Made by a program: the position numbers and the translations under genes. Below, in pieces: positions 51,927-60,601 of a stretch of DNA of 64,000 nucleotides. This stretch comes from CAWCDJ01 sp963836015 (GTDB taxonomy: Bacteria > Acidobacteriota > Terriglobia > Bryobacterales > Bryobacteraceae). The stretch covers positions 1,488,001 through 1,552,000 of the forward strand of contig CAWIIF010000004.1 of the NCBI GenBank assembly GCA_963836015.1. The letters run 5' to 3'. Every line of letters starts with the position of its first letter. Positions within the stretch are counted from its first letter, which is position 1. A model generated the notes under the pieces. The model saw only the letters and a list, made by a program, of their open reading frames with translations, ran no database searches and was not told the DNA's origin.

Positions 51927-52270
51927 TCTTTTCATAATTTTATCCCTAGTCTTTAGTTTCTGACCTGTTCAAAACCTGTTGAATCGATTGGCCAGGTTCG
52001 CCGATCAACTCAGATTCCAGAGCTACCGCAGCAGCTCGGACACTTGCTGGAATTGATTTTTGGTAATTGTACCTATCGCAAATCGTATCTGCGGCCGGCA
52101 CATTGACCTTCAATCCAAATGTACGACCTCGATATTCGCCAGAGGCAAATGGACAAGCTCCAGAAATCAACTGTGGGATGGGCAATCAGGAACAGGTCTT
52201 GCCTGTGCAGGGCAACCAGAATCGGCACCGATCCAGCATACGATACGAACCGTGGCCAGGACTGCTTCGT
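51927..52270. other. 344 bp between tRNA and transposase remnant
   Basis: A minus-strand frame (51946-52185, 79 codons) has mixed protein-like composition, but no family, ribosome site or neighbour supports it. No copy of the tRNA 3' end was noticed here that would mark an attachment site. Confidence 0.35.
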
Positions 52271-53290
52271 TCAGGCTGCGCGCCGCTCGTAGCGGTGGTG
52301 AAGCCCGCCAACTTGCGGTATCGCAACGACGGCGCCGAGTTCCGGCGGGTGTACGGGCCGAGGTTCGGGCGCGTCCTTGGCCAGCGAGAGGTGCGTCCTG
52401 GATTCGTGATAATACGTCAGGAATGATTTCACGTGCCGGTACAGGGAAGCCTCGTTGAGAACGATCACGTGGTCGAGGCACTCGCGGCGAATCGTGCCGA
52501 TGACGCGTTCCACGTAGGCACGCTGCCACGGCGATCGCGGCGCCGACAAAACTTCCTTGATTCCCATGGCTTTCACATCCTTGCGAAACTCAACGCCGAA
52601 GATGCGGTCGCGGTCGCGAAGCAGGTACCGAGGGATCTGTTCAAAGGGAAAGGCCTCGCGGAGTTGCTGCGCGGTCCACTCGGCGGTCGGATGCGCGGTG
52701 ACGTTGAAATGTACGATCCGCCTTCGGTCGTGAGCCAGAACCAGGAACACGTACAGGACCTGAAACCGGATCGTCGGCACGGTGAAGAAGTCGACCGATA
52801 CCATGGTCTTGACGTGATTATCAAGGAAAGTCCGCCAGTTTTGCGACGGCGGATTCCGCTTGCGCACGATGTACTTGCCCACGCTGGTCTCGCCGATGTC
52901 GATGCCAAGTTTGAGCAATTCGCCATGGATGCGGGGTGCACCCCAAAGCGGATTCTCGCGGCACATCTTCCGAATCAGTTCGCGCATTTCTTTCGACACC
53001 GGTGGGCGCCCGGGTGGCCGCGACGAACTTTCCAGGTCCAGAACAGCCGGAAGCCCTTGCGATGCCAGCCAATGACGGTTTCCGGCTTGACGATGAGTAA
53101 GGGAAGATCGCCAATCGCTCCAAACTTCGCATAGCCAAGTCCAGAGGAGTCGATCGGCTGGACGTCAGTTTAGGCCGCTTCACCGAGCGACGCAGAACGA
53201 CGAGCTGGTGCCGAAGGGCGAGGTTCTCCAAATGGAGTGTGGCTCGAGATTTGAAGGCGGCCGACGCGCTGGCGGTGGCAACACGTGAAG
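52271..53290 (-). pseudogene. Frameshifted integrase-core transposase
   Basis: The C-terminal 242 codons (52999-52271) form an integrase catalytic core (KTMVSVDFFTVP, YLLRDRD, WQRAYVERVIGTIRRECLDH) with the acidic triad in place. The N-terminal part is spread over three frames: LENLALRHQLVVLRRSVKRP with KLTSS, then DRLLWTWLCEVWSDWRSSL, then LLIVKPETVIGWHRKG and FRLFWTWKVRRG, and then back to VSKEMRELIRKMC. At least three single-base changes are needed to restore it. The type is common in Acidobacteriota (IS3/IS481-like core). No terminal inverted repeats were found. Confidence 0.8.
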
Positions 53291-53355
53291 TGCGCTGAGC
53301 GCCAGACGGAGGAGTTGATGAAGGACGACGCAAACTCCATGTTCTCATTCAGTTC

Positions 53356-53535
53356 GATGTTTACGATACCCCCACAATCAGCCGTAAGCTACGCCTGCTC
53401 CGCGACCACGGCCTCATCCAAAAGATCCAGAAGAGCTACCGGTACAAGGTCACGATCAAGGGACGGTCAATCCTCACCGCTCTGATTGCCGCCTCCAATG
53501 CCACAGTGAACATACTCATTCCAAAGGCCGCATGA
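53356..53535 (+). pseudogene. C-terminal winged-helix fragment
   Basis: A 59-codon frame ending at TGA 53535 reads TISRKLRLLRDHGLIQKI, then SYRYKVTIKGRSILTALI, the shape of a helix-turn-helix with wing ('x-RKLRLLRxHGLI' and 'YRY-x-VT-x-x-G') seen at the C-terminus of an uncharacterised bacterial family. There is no start codon in the frame, so it is a remnant. A mid-part of what looks like the same protein type lies at 60963-61265. Confidence 0.5.
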
Positions 53536-53661
53536 TGAAATTCGTCGCGAGCCAAAAGAGATTCGAATATCAGTAGTACAGAAGCCAAGTGATCTCCACT
53601 CGATCCGGTCTTAACCCGCCCACAGGTGTACAATCTTACCAACAAGCACCGGAGGCCACCT

Positions 53662-53775
53662 ATGCGCGCCACTCGCATCGTTCCGCCCACTCTGATGGCC
53701 GTAATGGCGATTGCTCCCGCAGCCACGGCTCAGGCCCGCCGCGATTTTCAACTTGAACTGGAGGTCTACGCGTGA
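53662..53775 (+). CDS. Possible small exported peptide or truncated gene start
   Basis: 37 codons from ATG 53662 with GGAGG 6 nt upstream. The peptide has a signal-like start and an alanine-rich cleavage region (PPTLMAVMAIAPAATAQA) followed by only about a dozen residues. More likely the start of an exported protein whose body was lost than a working peptide. Confidence 0.3.
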   Translation: MRATRIVPPTLMAVMAIAPAATAQARRDFQLELEVYA

Positions 53776-53853
53776 TTCTATGGCTCCAACTTACACCTCC
53801 TGTCCGTCTAGCCGCTCCGAAGCGAACATTGGGAGCTGCTAAAAACTGAGGCA

Positions 53854-54336
53854 ATGGCTGTGCAAACACACCCGTATTGTTTTCAAACCGATGCCGCGCA
53901 CCAGGGAGACCGAAGCTCCTATGTCTATCCCCGATCAGTGGAGAACGCATGTTGGGATTCCTTTGTGAGGATCGCCCTAGGCCCATCTCTTAAGGAGCAG
54001 GACATCGAGTTCGTGGTGGTCCGAGAACGCTGCGATCATCTGATCATACCGTACCCTGACGGCCCGGTATTAGTTAAGATGTTCCTTCGCCAGCTCGATG
54101 ATGGCCGCGTGACTCTTTTATTTGAGCATTACGCATGCGAAAGCAGTAGTCGCAGTCCATGTGTTCGCAGCGAAAGGACCGTTGCCTGCGTTCAGTGCTT
54201 TGGCAAGAGAATGTTGCCTTCCCAATGGCCACAACCTATCCGAATCGAATTTGAGCGGCTGGAAACTGCTGCAAACGGTGTAAGGGCCAGTCGCAGTTGC
54301 TTTCTGATCGCGTGGATTCGATCTTTCCTTTCTTAA
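53854..54336 (+). CDS. Divergent hot-dog fold (4HBT-like) protein
   Basis: 160 residues. The stretch EFVVVRERCDHLIIPYPD, then VLVKMFLRQLDDGRVTLLFEHYA, and RTVACVQCFGKRM with WPQPIRIEFERLE near the end follow the strand pattern of acyl-CoA thioester hydrolases of the YbgC/4HBT type (strand positions about 50-140). The catalytic Asp in the N-terminal helix region is not at its usual D-x-x-G-H-V-N-N place; QGDRSSYVYPRSVENACWD stands there. Base use is less GC-rich than neighbours, suggesting transfer. It is convergent with the PKS thioesterase, which has the same fold. Confidence 0.5.
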   Translation: MAVQTHPYCFQTDAAHQGDRSSYVYPRSVENACWDSFVRIALGPSLKEQDIEFVVVRERCDHLIIPYPDGPVLVKMFLRQLDDGRVTLLFEHYACESSSRSPCVRSERTVACVQCFGKRMLPSQWPQPIRIEFERLETAANGVRASRSCFLIAWIRSFLS

Positions 54337-54337
54337 T

Positions 54338-54360
54338 GAGCAAATTGTGCCTGTTTGCTC
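54338..54360 (+). terminator. Hairpin after the hot-dog gene
   Basis: GAGCAAA and TTTGCTC form a perfect 7-bp stem around 9 nt, starting 2 bp after the stop codon. No T-run follows, so termination is only possible. Confidence 0.3.
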
Positions 54361-54566
54361 GACGGAATGACCACGGCGCATGGGGTCCTTCGCAATTTTC
54401 GCAATTTTGGGTATCCGAAAGCTAGGGCCAGAGTCGATCCTTGGCGTTTCGATCCGAAAGCGAACGGTCCTCGGAGCGTAACGACGCTGGTATCTCGATT
54501 GTGGAGGAAGTGTTCGCCTCCGTCAACGCCCATGCCTACCGGCGGCCCGTTCCCACCATCCAAGCG

Positions 54567-54965
54567 TCACCCCAATGCTGCCTGCAGCGCCTCGGGCCAT
54601 GCCTCGGGCTCCATCACGCCGTTGCGCTTGCGCATGCACGCGATCCGCTGCGCGCCGCGTGCCGCCAGCGTATCGCCCTTCCAGTACTCGAAATCGAGCG
54701 TCAGCCGCGACTGCGTCATCTCCCGCAGGGTCATCCGGATCGTAATCTGATCGAAGGCGATCAGCTCGTCATAGTAATCGCACGAGCAGTGGGTTGTGAC
54801 GAGCGCCAGTCCGCGCTGAAGCTCCACCAGCACGGAGGGCGCATGGTCGCGCAAAAACATCTCGCGGCAGCGCCCCTGCCAGCGAACATAATTCACGTAA
54901 TAGACATTCCCGACGAGGTTCGTTTCTTCGAACCCGATGGTGTGTCGAAACTCGTAGGTCTTCAT
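54567..54965 (-). CDS. Enediyne-type acyl thioesterase (E10/CalE7-like)
   Basis: 132 residues from ATG 54965, which overlaps the PKS stop by 4 bp. The hot-dog fold with the enediyne signature FEETNLVGNVYYVNYVRWQG and REMFLRDHAPSVL, then DYYDELIAFDQITIRM and LTLDFEYWKGD matches SgcE10, CalE7 and DynE7. Those enzymes release the linear polyene from the enediyne PKS by hydrolysis, using an Arg and backbone contacts and no catalytic acid; that Arg should be the one in RWQGRCRE. Length is typical. It works directly with the PKS next to it. Confidence 0.92.
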   Translation of the reverse strand: MKTYEFRHTIGFEETNLVGNVYYVNYVRWQGRCREMFLRDHAPSVLVELQRGLALVTTHCSCDYYDELIAFDQITIRMTLREMTQSRLTLDFEYWKGDTLAARGAQRIACMRKRNGVMEPEAWPEALQAALG

Positions 54966-57900
54966 TGCCCGGCCACCAAAACCGCGAACGCCACGGGATC
55001 GGCAAAGCCTGCCACCGGCGCCACCAGCGTGACGATCCGGGCCGCGCCCGCCCCGAGCACCACCCAGCCAGATGCTGCGGACCGGGGCTCCTGCGGTGTC
55101 GCAAGCACGATCCCGATATCGTTCCGCAGGCCGGCTTTCTTCACAGCTTCGATCGCGCACCAGACGCGTGTCGCCGCCGCGTCGAGCGGCTCGCCGCCTT
55201 CCCGCGCCACCAGTTCGGCCAGCGCGAACCCGCCGGCGCCGAGCAGATCGCGCCAGACCTCGGGCGGCCGAGAGGTAACAGGCTCACAATCGCAGCCCAC
55301 CGACGCCGGCGACATCACCGATATCGTCAGTTCCCCCGCGTGCGATCGCGACAGGTGGAATCCGTTCGTAAACGGCTTGCCGTCGCCACGTTTTAACATG
55401 CCGCTCGTGTCCCCGTTCACGCCGACCGCCACCGACACAGCCGCGCTCGGTACGATCTCGGCCATCCTCCGTTCCAGGTACGGAGCAAGCAGAGCGGGGA
55501 TCCACTCGTTCGGCGACGCGGCGGAGCTGACGATGCGCAACTCGAGACCGGTCCAGCGCTCAACCAGCTGGCCCGCCGTCGTCGCGATCTCGACGTCGTA
55601 CACCAGCAGATCGCCGTCGCAGCTCCGTTCGCGCGCCGCGATCACGTAACTGGAAGCCGGCGGATGTGGGCACATGACGATTCCGGCAGCGCCGCCCGGC
55701 AACACGCGGGCGTGCGGAATACAGGCCTGAATCGCATGGATCGCGGTGTCGCGCAGACCCGCGTCGCCCAGCACGAGCGTCTGGGGCAGGTAGCGGCTGA
55801 ACCATGCCCGGGGCGGCCCGCCCGCCGCCTCCGCCACACATTCGGTAGCACGCAGGCGGCGATACGCCTGCAGCCTTCGGAAGCGCCCCTCCTGGAAGAG
55901 CAGCCCGCCGTACAAGTGGCGCGCCGGATCGAGCGGAATGGCTTCGTCGGCGGGCATGGTCGATGGCTCGAGCCCTTCACGCGCCTCAAACCGGCAGATC
56001 GCGCGGAAATGATCCGCCTGGAACTGCGTGTCGGCGGTGCGGATGCAGACCTCGACTTCGCCACCCGGAAGCACGAGCGCCGCCACCCGGATCGCCAGTT
56101 CACCGGTTTGCGGCACGATGATCGGCCGCAGGAAACGGACATTCTCGAATGCCGGCGGCACGGTCGAGCCGGTGACAGCCATGGCCGCCTGCGCCATCGC
56201 TTCTAGGGCCATTACGCCCGGCAGGAGACGCGTACCGGAGAAGATATGATCGTCCAGATAGGGGTCGTTCGCCCCCGACAGCTTCGCCTCACACACCAGT
56301 TCCACGCCAGGGTAGTGCACGCGCGCGTTTTCGAGATACCGCAGCAGCGGCAGCTCCGGGCGGTCGAACTGCACCGTAGCCGGCGGGCCGAAACGCCCGG
56401 AGACTACGATGGATCCGCGTGCATCCGACGCGAGCAGGGAGCGGAACGCCGCCACGCCTTCTTCGATCGAAATCGGCGAGACGCCGGCGCGCATCAGCGA
56501 TTCCAGGTGCGCAACCCGCTCGCCCATACCAGCGCCGGACCACACCGAAAACTCGAACGTCAGACACCGGCAGTGCAGATGCGCCGCGCCGAACGCCTCG
56601 ACATCGCGCGCCAGCCACTCGTTCCCGATGGCGTAATCCAGCTCTCCGGCCATCCCGATTCGGCCGATGATCGAGCCAAACGCCGCCACCATCTTGAGCC
56701 GCGCCGGGTCCACCGCGGCCAGAACATTCCGGAGCCCGTCCACTTTTACTGCCAGCGTCCGCCGGAAGCCGGCCTCGTCGACCGCACCGATGGATCTCGG
56801 CTGATTGACGCCCGCGCAGTGCAGAATCGCGGTCACGCCCTCGAGCCCCGTCAGCGACGCGGGGTCGGTGACGTCCGCGCGCCGATACTCGAATTGCAGG
56901 CCCATCGCGCGCATGCGCTGGAGGTTGGGGTTATCTTCCATTCTGGAAGTACCCACCAGCAGCAGCTTCGCCTCGCTCACCCGCGCCGCCTCGATCGCGC
57001 ATTCGGCGCCGATCCCTTTGGCACCGCCGGTGACGAGCAAGGTGTCGCCCGGACCGAGCGGAAAGTCGCGCGGCTCAAAGAAAGCCGCTGACATCACCGG
57101 CTCGCGCCTGACCCCATCTGCGCCATAGTGAACTTCCGTGTAATGCCGGACGGACGAAGCCTCGGCCGCGATCCGCTCCGCCGCCCGCGGGTCAAGAGGC
57201 GGCAGATTCACCACGCACACAGGCAGATCACGCGCCTCGAGAAACACGACGCGAGCGAGCGCGGCCGAATTGCCGTCGTGCTGCACCAGGACGAACCGGG
57301 CGGGCCGGCGCAACCGGACGGCCGTCCGGGCCGCTTCGATCATCACCGGAACCGGCGCCGGCATGGCCAGTACGACACCGCCATTTGCAGGCAGCAGCGC
57401 ACCGAGCGATTCCGGTACATCGCCGAAGAATTTCCACTCGCCGCCTTCCTCGTTGTTGGCCCCGGCCGCACTGGGGCGCGGACGACGTTCGAGCCTCGTC
57501 ACGAATGGCCGGACCCACGCATCCACACCAGCAGGAACTGATGACTCCTCCCTGCGCGGACCCTTGGCCGAGGCTTCGAGCGCCTCCGCCATCTCCGCCA
57601 CGGTCAACCCCGCGTATTGCAGCGGAGCGGGCGGCGGCGGCAACTCCAGCCGCCGTGCCGCCTCGGCGGCGATCTGCGCCACCACGATCGAATTCAAATG
57701 CAGATCGGCCAGCAGCCGGGCATTTTCCTGCACTGCCGATGCCGGCAACTCCGCGCGGCTCCCGATGAGCTCGCGTAAGACGGCGAGCGGCGTGCTCGCA
57801 GCGGCGATGGGCTCGGGCTCGGACGCCTCCACCGGTTCTGCCCGGCCGCCAGAGTCGAGTTCGCACGGGCTGGCGAAGAACTGGCGCCGCGCCCGGAACG

Positions 57901-60343
57901 GCCGCGTAAACCGGTCCGCAAAGAGCGTCACGGTATCCAACGAGGCTCCGGCATTCACCGCCGCCGCGACTGCTTCCAGGAACGGCCGTCGCGATCCGCT
58001 GCCCCACTCGATCGAAACCGCCGGCCCGCTAACGAGTCCCGAAAGAACCCGCCCCGGGCCCACCTCGATCCATATATCGACTTCCGGAGCCCCTGAAATC
58101 GCCTGCTGGAAACGTACCGGCGCGGTCAACTGGCGGACCAGCAACTCACGCAGATCGTCTTCCCCGATTTCGGCCGCCGTCACGGTCGAAATCACCCGGC
58201 GCGAGGGCTTCCGCAGATGCTCGGCCGCGAGAAAACGTCCGAATGGTTCCGCGACCCTGGCCATCATCGGTGAATGGAAGGCATGAGTGACTGCTAACGG
58301 AATCGCGCCAGTGCGCGCGACCACCCGCTCGATCGCGTCTTGGGCGCCCGAAATCACGGTCTGGCGCTCGCCGTTATAGCCGGCTATTGCGACCGCCTCA
58401 TTCGCGATCAGCCGCTCGACCTCCTGCTCGCCGGCTCTTAACGCGGCCATCGCACCGCCGGGAAGAGCCGCCATGAGCCGGCCCCGTTCCGTTGCGACGC
58501 GGACAGCCGTGTCCTCATCGATCGCGCCGGCCCAACAGAGCGCCGCAATTTCGCCCAGGCTATGCCCGACGGCCACCTCCGCTTCGATGCCGAGAGCCCG
58601 CAGTTCCCGCAGTCCGCGCAACGAATCGCGCACGATCGCCGGCTGCGCAATTTCCGTCGCGGCAGCGGAATTTTGTGAGCCCTGTCCAGGGAAAAGGAAC
58701 CCGATTCTGGGCCGAAGTGGCACAAGCCTCGCCTGTGCCCTTGCGAGCTTTTGAGCAAGCTCCTGCGGAGTTGATGCGACGACGGCACACACCGCGTCTC
58801 CCCCGCCACTCAGGCTCGCGGCGTAATCGGTCAACTCCGAGAGCGACAGCCCTGCGGCAATCTCCTTTCCTTCCGTCAGGCGCTCCTTGGAGAACAGGAA
58901 CAGCTCGGCATCCTGCGGACTCGCGCCCAGGCGAGACTCCTGCGCGGTCAACGATCTCCGCCGTTCCGCCGCGACGCCCTCCATCACGATGTGGCAATTG
59001 ATCCCGCCGAAGCCCATCGCGCTCACGGCCGCCCGCACCGGCAGCCCGTCGGGCCACAACTCCGGGCTGCGAGCCACGCGAAGCATGCCGTTCATTTCCG
59101 GATGCGGCGTATCGCATCCTGTGACCGGCGGAATCAACTGCGCGTGCACCGCCATGGCCGCCTTGATCACGCCGGCGATTCCGGCAGCCGCCTTGGCATG
59201 TCCGATATTCGCCTTCACGCTCGAGACTACCGCCGCGGTCGAAGCGCCGCGCCGCGCCATTGCGAGTGCGCGCAGCTCCGTCGCGTCCCCGACCGCGGTT
59301 CCCGTCCCGTGGCCCTCGAAGTACGCAACCGAATCGGCCCCGAATCCCGCGCGCCGATACGCGCGCTCCAGCGCCAACAGTTGCCCATCGGCATCCGGCC
59401 GTGTGATGCCACCGCTCCCGTCCGAAGAGATGCCCCAGCCCCGCACCACAGCGTATATGCGGCGCCCTGATGCAATCGCATCGTCATTCCGCATCAGCAT
59501 CGCGAAGCCGCAGCCCTCGCCCGGCCAGAACCCCGCGGAGCGGACGTCGTAGACGCGCATCCGTTCCGCGGCCAGAGCGCCGGCCTTGGCAAAACCGATC
59601 AATTCGAATGGATCGAGGCTCAGGTCCACACCGCCGGCCAGGGCCGCATCGCAATCGCCGGCCGCCAGCGCCGAACAGGCCGTCGCCACCGCCAGCAGCG
59701 ACGACGCACACGCCCCGTCAACCGTGTATCCGCCGCCATTGAAGTCAAAATGATTGGCGATGCGTCCGGCGATCGTGTTGGAAAGTCCGCCCACCAGCGT
59801 CTCCTCCCCCACCTCGGCAAAGGGCCGCTTGTAGGCGTCTTCGATGTCGCGGAGCAGCCCGGCACGTTCTTCGGCTCCGATGCCCCGTTCTGCGAGGGCC
59901 GCACTGACCACCTTCTGAACGTAGGGCCAGCGCAGTCGCATCGTCGCGGCGCGCGAAAACTCGCCGGTCAGTGTATTGCCCAGATAGACCGCGGTGCTCC
60001 GTTTGGGCAAGCCCTCTCCTTCGGCCCATCCGGCGTCCGCGAGCGCCTGGCCTGCGATATCGAGCGCCAGCCAGTGCACCAGGTCGGCCGAGCGATATGC
60101 AACTCCGGAGACGCGGTGACGTATGCGGTCGAATTCGTAGTCCTCGATCACCGCCGCCGTCATCGCATACGTCTTGTCCGGCGCATGCGGATCGGGCGAG
60201 TAGTAGCCGCGACTCAGCCGTTCCTCAGGGATACGCCGGAAGGCGCGCCGCTGGGCCAGCACGTTCTCCCACAACTCCGACGGCGACACCGCGTCTGGAT
60301 AGCGGCAACCGAGCCCCACAATGGCAACCGCTGGATTCGTCAC
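54962..60343 (-). CDS. Enediyne-type iterative polyketide synthase (PKSE)
   Basis: 1,793 residues from GTG 60343, a little short for the family (about 1,900-1,950). KS 1-455: Cys212 (DGACASS), His345 (EGHGTGT), His382 (NIGHAK). AT about 545-800: PGQGSQ, Ser595 (GHSLGE). ACP about 850-925: LHLNSI with Ser885 for the phosphopantetheine, the motif particular to enediyne PKSs. KR about 1095-1325: VTGGAKGIG, Ser1224, Tyr1237. DH about 1340-1500: His1366 (DDHIFSGTRLLPG). PPTase about 1610-1793: GCDCEP (Asp1685, Glu1687), WCAIEAVKKAG (Glu1732, Lys1735), for self-activation. All key residues are present. Such enzymes iterate on malonyl-CoA to make a conjugated polyene. Coupled to the thioesterase by 4 bp. 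Confidence 0.95.
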   Translation of the reverse strand: MTNPAVAIVGLGCRYPDAVSPSELWENVLAQRRAFRRIPEERLSRGYYSPDPHAPDKTYAMTAAVIEDYEFDRIRHRVSGVAYRSADLVHWLALDIAGQALADAGWAEGEGLPKRSTAVYLGNTLTGEFSRAATMRLRWPYVQKVVSAALAERGIGAEERAGLLRDIEDAYKRPFAEVGEETLVGGLSNTIAGRIANHFDFNGGGYTVDGACASSLLAVATACSALAAGDCDAALAGGVDLSLDPFELIGFAKAGALAAERMRVYDVRSAGFWPGEGCGFAMLMRNDDAIASGRRIYAVVRGWGISSDGSGGITRPDADGQLLALERAYRRAGFGADSVAYFEGHGTGTAVGDATELRALAMARRGASTAAVVSSVKANIGHAKAAAGIAGVIKAAMAVHAQLIPPVTGCDTPHPEMNGMLRVARSPELWPDGLPVRAAVSAMGFGGINCHIVMEGVAAERRRSLTAQESRLGASPQDAELFLFSKERLTEGKEIAAGLSLSELTDYAASLSGGGDAVCAVVASTPQELAQKLARAQARLVPLRPRIGFLFPGQGSQNSAAATEIAQPAIVRDSLRGLRELRALGIEAEVAVGHSLGEIAALCWAGAIDEDTAVRVATERGRLMAALPGGAMAALRAGEQEVERLIANEAVAIAGYNGERQTVISGAQDAIERVVARTGAIPLAVTHAFHSPMMARVAEPFGRFLAAEHLRKPSRRVISTVTAAEIGEDDLRELLVRQLTAPVRFQQAISGAPEVDIWIEVGPGRVLSGLVSGPAVSIEWGSGSRRPFLEAVAAAVNAGASLDTVTLFADRFTRPFRARRQFFASPCELDSGGRAEPVEASEPEPIAAASTPLAVLRELIGSRAELPASAVQENARLLADLHLNSIVVAQIAAEAARRLELPPPPAPLQYAGLTVAEMAEALEASAKGPRREESSVPAGVDAWVRPFVTRLERRPRPSAAGANNEEGGEWKFFGDVPESLGALLPANGGVVLAMPAPVPVMIEAARTAVRLRRPARFVLVQHDGNSAALARVVFLEARDLPVCVVNLPPLDPRAAERIAAEASSVRHYTEVHYGADGVRREPVMSAAFFEPRDFPLGPGDTLLVTGGAKGIGAECAIEAARVSEAKLLLVGTSRMEDNPNLQRMRAMGLQFEYRRADVTDPASLTGLEGVTAILHCAGVNQPRSIGAVDEAGFRRTLAVKVDGLRNVLAAVDPARLKMVAAFGSIIGRIGMAGELDYAIGNEWLARDVEAFGAAHLHCRCLTFEFSVWSGAGMGERVAHLESLMRAGVSPISIEEGVAAFRSLLASDARGSIVVSGRFGPPATVQFDRPELPLLRYLENARVHYPGVELVCEAKLSGANDPYLDDHIFSGTRLLPGVMALEAMAQAAMAVTGSTVPPAFENVRFLRPIIVPQTGELAIRVAALVLPGGEVEVCIRTADTQFQADHFRAICRFEAREGLEPSTMPADEAIPLDPARHLYGGLLFQEGRFRRLQAYRRLRATECVAEAAGGPPRAWFSRYLPQTLVLGDAGLRDTAIHAIQACIPHARVLPGGAAGIVMCPHPPASSYVIAARERSCDGDLLVYDVEIATTAGQLVERWTGLELRIVSSAASPNEWIPALLAPYLERRMAEIVPSAAVSVAVGVNGDTSGMLKRGDGKPFTNGFHLSRSHAGELTISVMSPASVGCDCEPVTSRPPEVWRDLLGAGGFALAELVAREGGEPLDAAATRVWCAIEAVKKAGLRNDIGIVLATPQEPRSAASGWVVLGAGAARIVTLVAPVAGFADPVAFAVLVAGQ

Positions 60344-60435
60344 TGCGCCACCACCACGGCAGGTTCGGGCAGCGCTTCACGCTCCGCCGCGCGGTCTGCC
60401 AGCCGCGTTTCGCGCTTTACAGCACATATGGCGTT
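60340..60435 (-). pseudogene. Stub of a gene formerly upstream of the PKS
   Basis: The frame that ends with TGA at 60340-60342 overlaps the PKS start as GTGA, a coupling typical of operons. Its last 31 codons (AICAVKRETRLADRAAEREA, then LPEPAVVVAQ) look like a natural C-terminus, but the sequence before about 60440 is not protein-like. It may be the remainder of a partner gene cut off by rearrangement. Family not recognised. Confidence 0.4.
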
Positions 60436-60538
60436 GGATGCGGCGTGCGCTGTTTTGGTTTCAAGCCCTAAATCGCCATGGCGAGCCAGCGGCCCGCGCA
60501 CTAGGCGTGAATCCGTGTGGTGGCGGGGTCGGTCACCC

Positions 60539-60553
60539 ATATACAAAGTATAT
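60539..60553. promoter_or_regulatory. AT-rich palindrome upstream of the PKS
   Basis: ATATAC and GTATAT flank AAA, a perfect 15-bp palindrome in an otherwise GC-rich region, about 196 bp before the PKS start. On the minus strand it includes TATACT, a fair -10 hexamer. Could be promoter or operator. Confidence 0.3.
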
Positions 60554-60601
60554 AGAGTGAACGCCGCGCCGGAAATCGGCAGCAACGCCGACTCGAGGCG
60601 T

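Noticed and set aside
51946..52185. 79-codon minus-strand frame after the tRNA
   Set aside because: No recognisable family, ribosome site or neighbour; treated as unassigned.
54441..55649. 402-codon plus-strand frame across the thioesterase and PKS end
   Set aside because: It is the reverse-strand shadow of PKS and thioesterase, which have clear domains.
54962..60343. PUFA-synthase-like or modular type I PKS
   Set aside because: One ACP with LHLNSI, a built-in PPTase with GCDCEP and the adjacent E10-type thioesterase point to the enediyne type, not to tandem-ACP PUFA synthases or modular PKSs.
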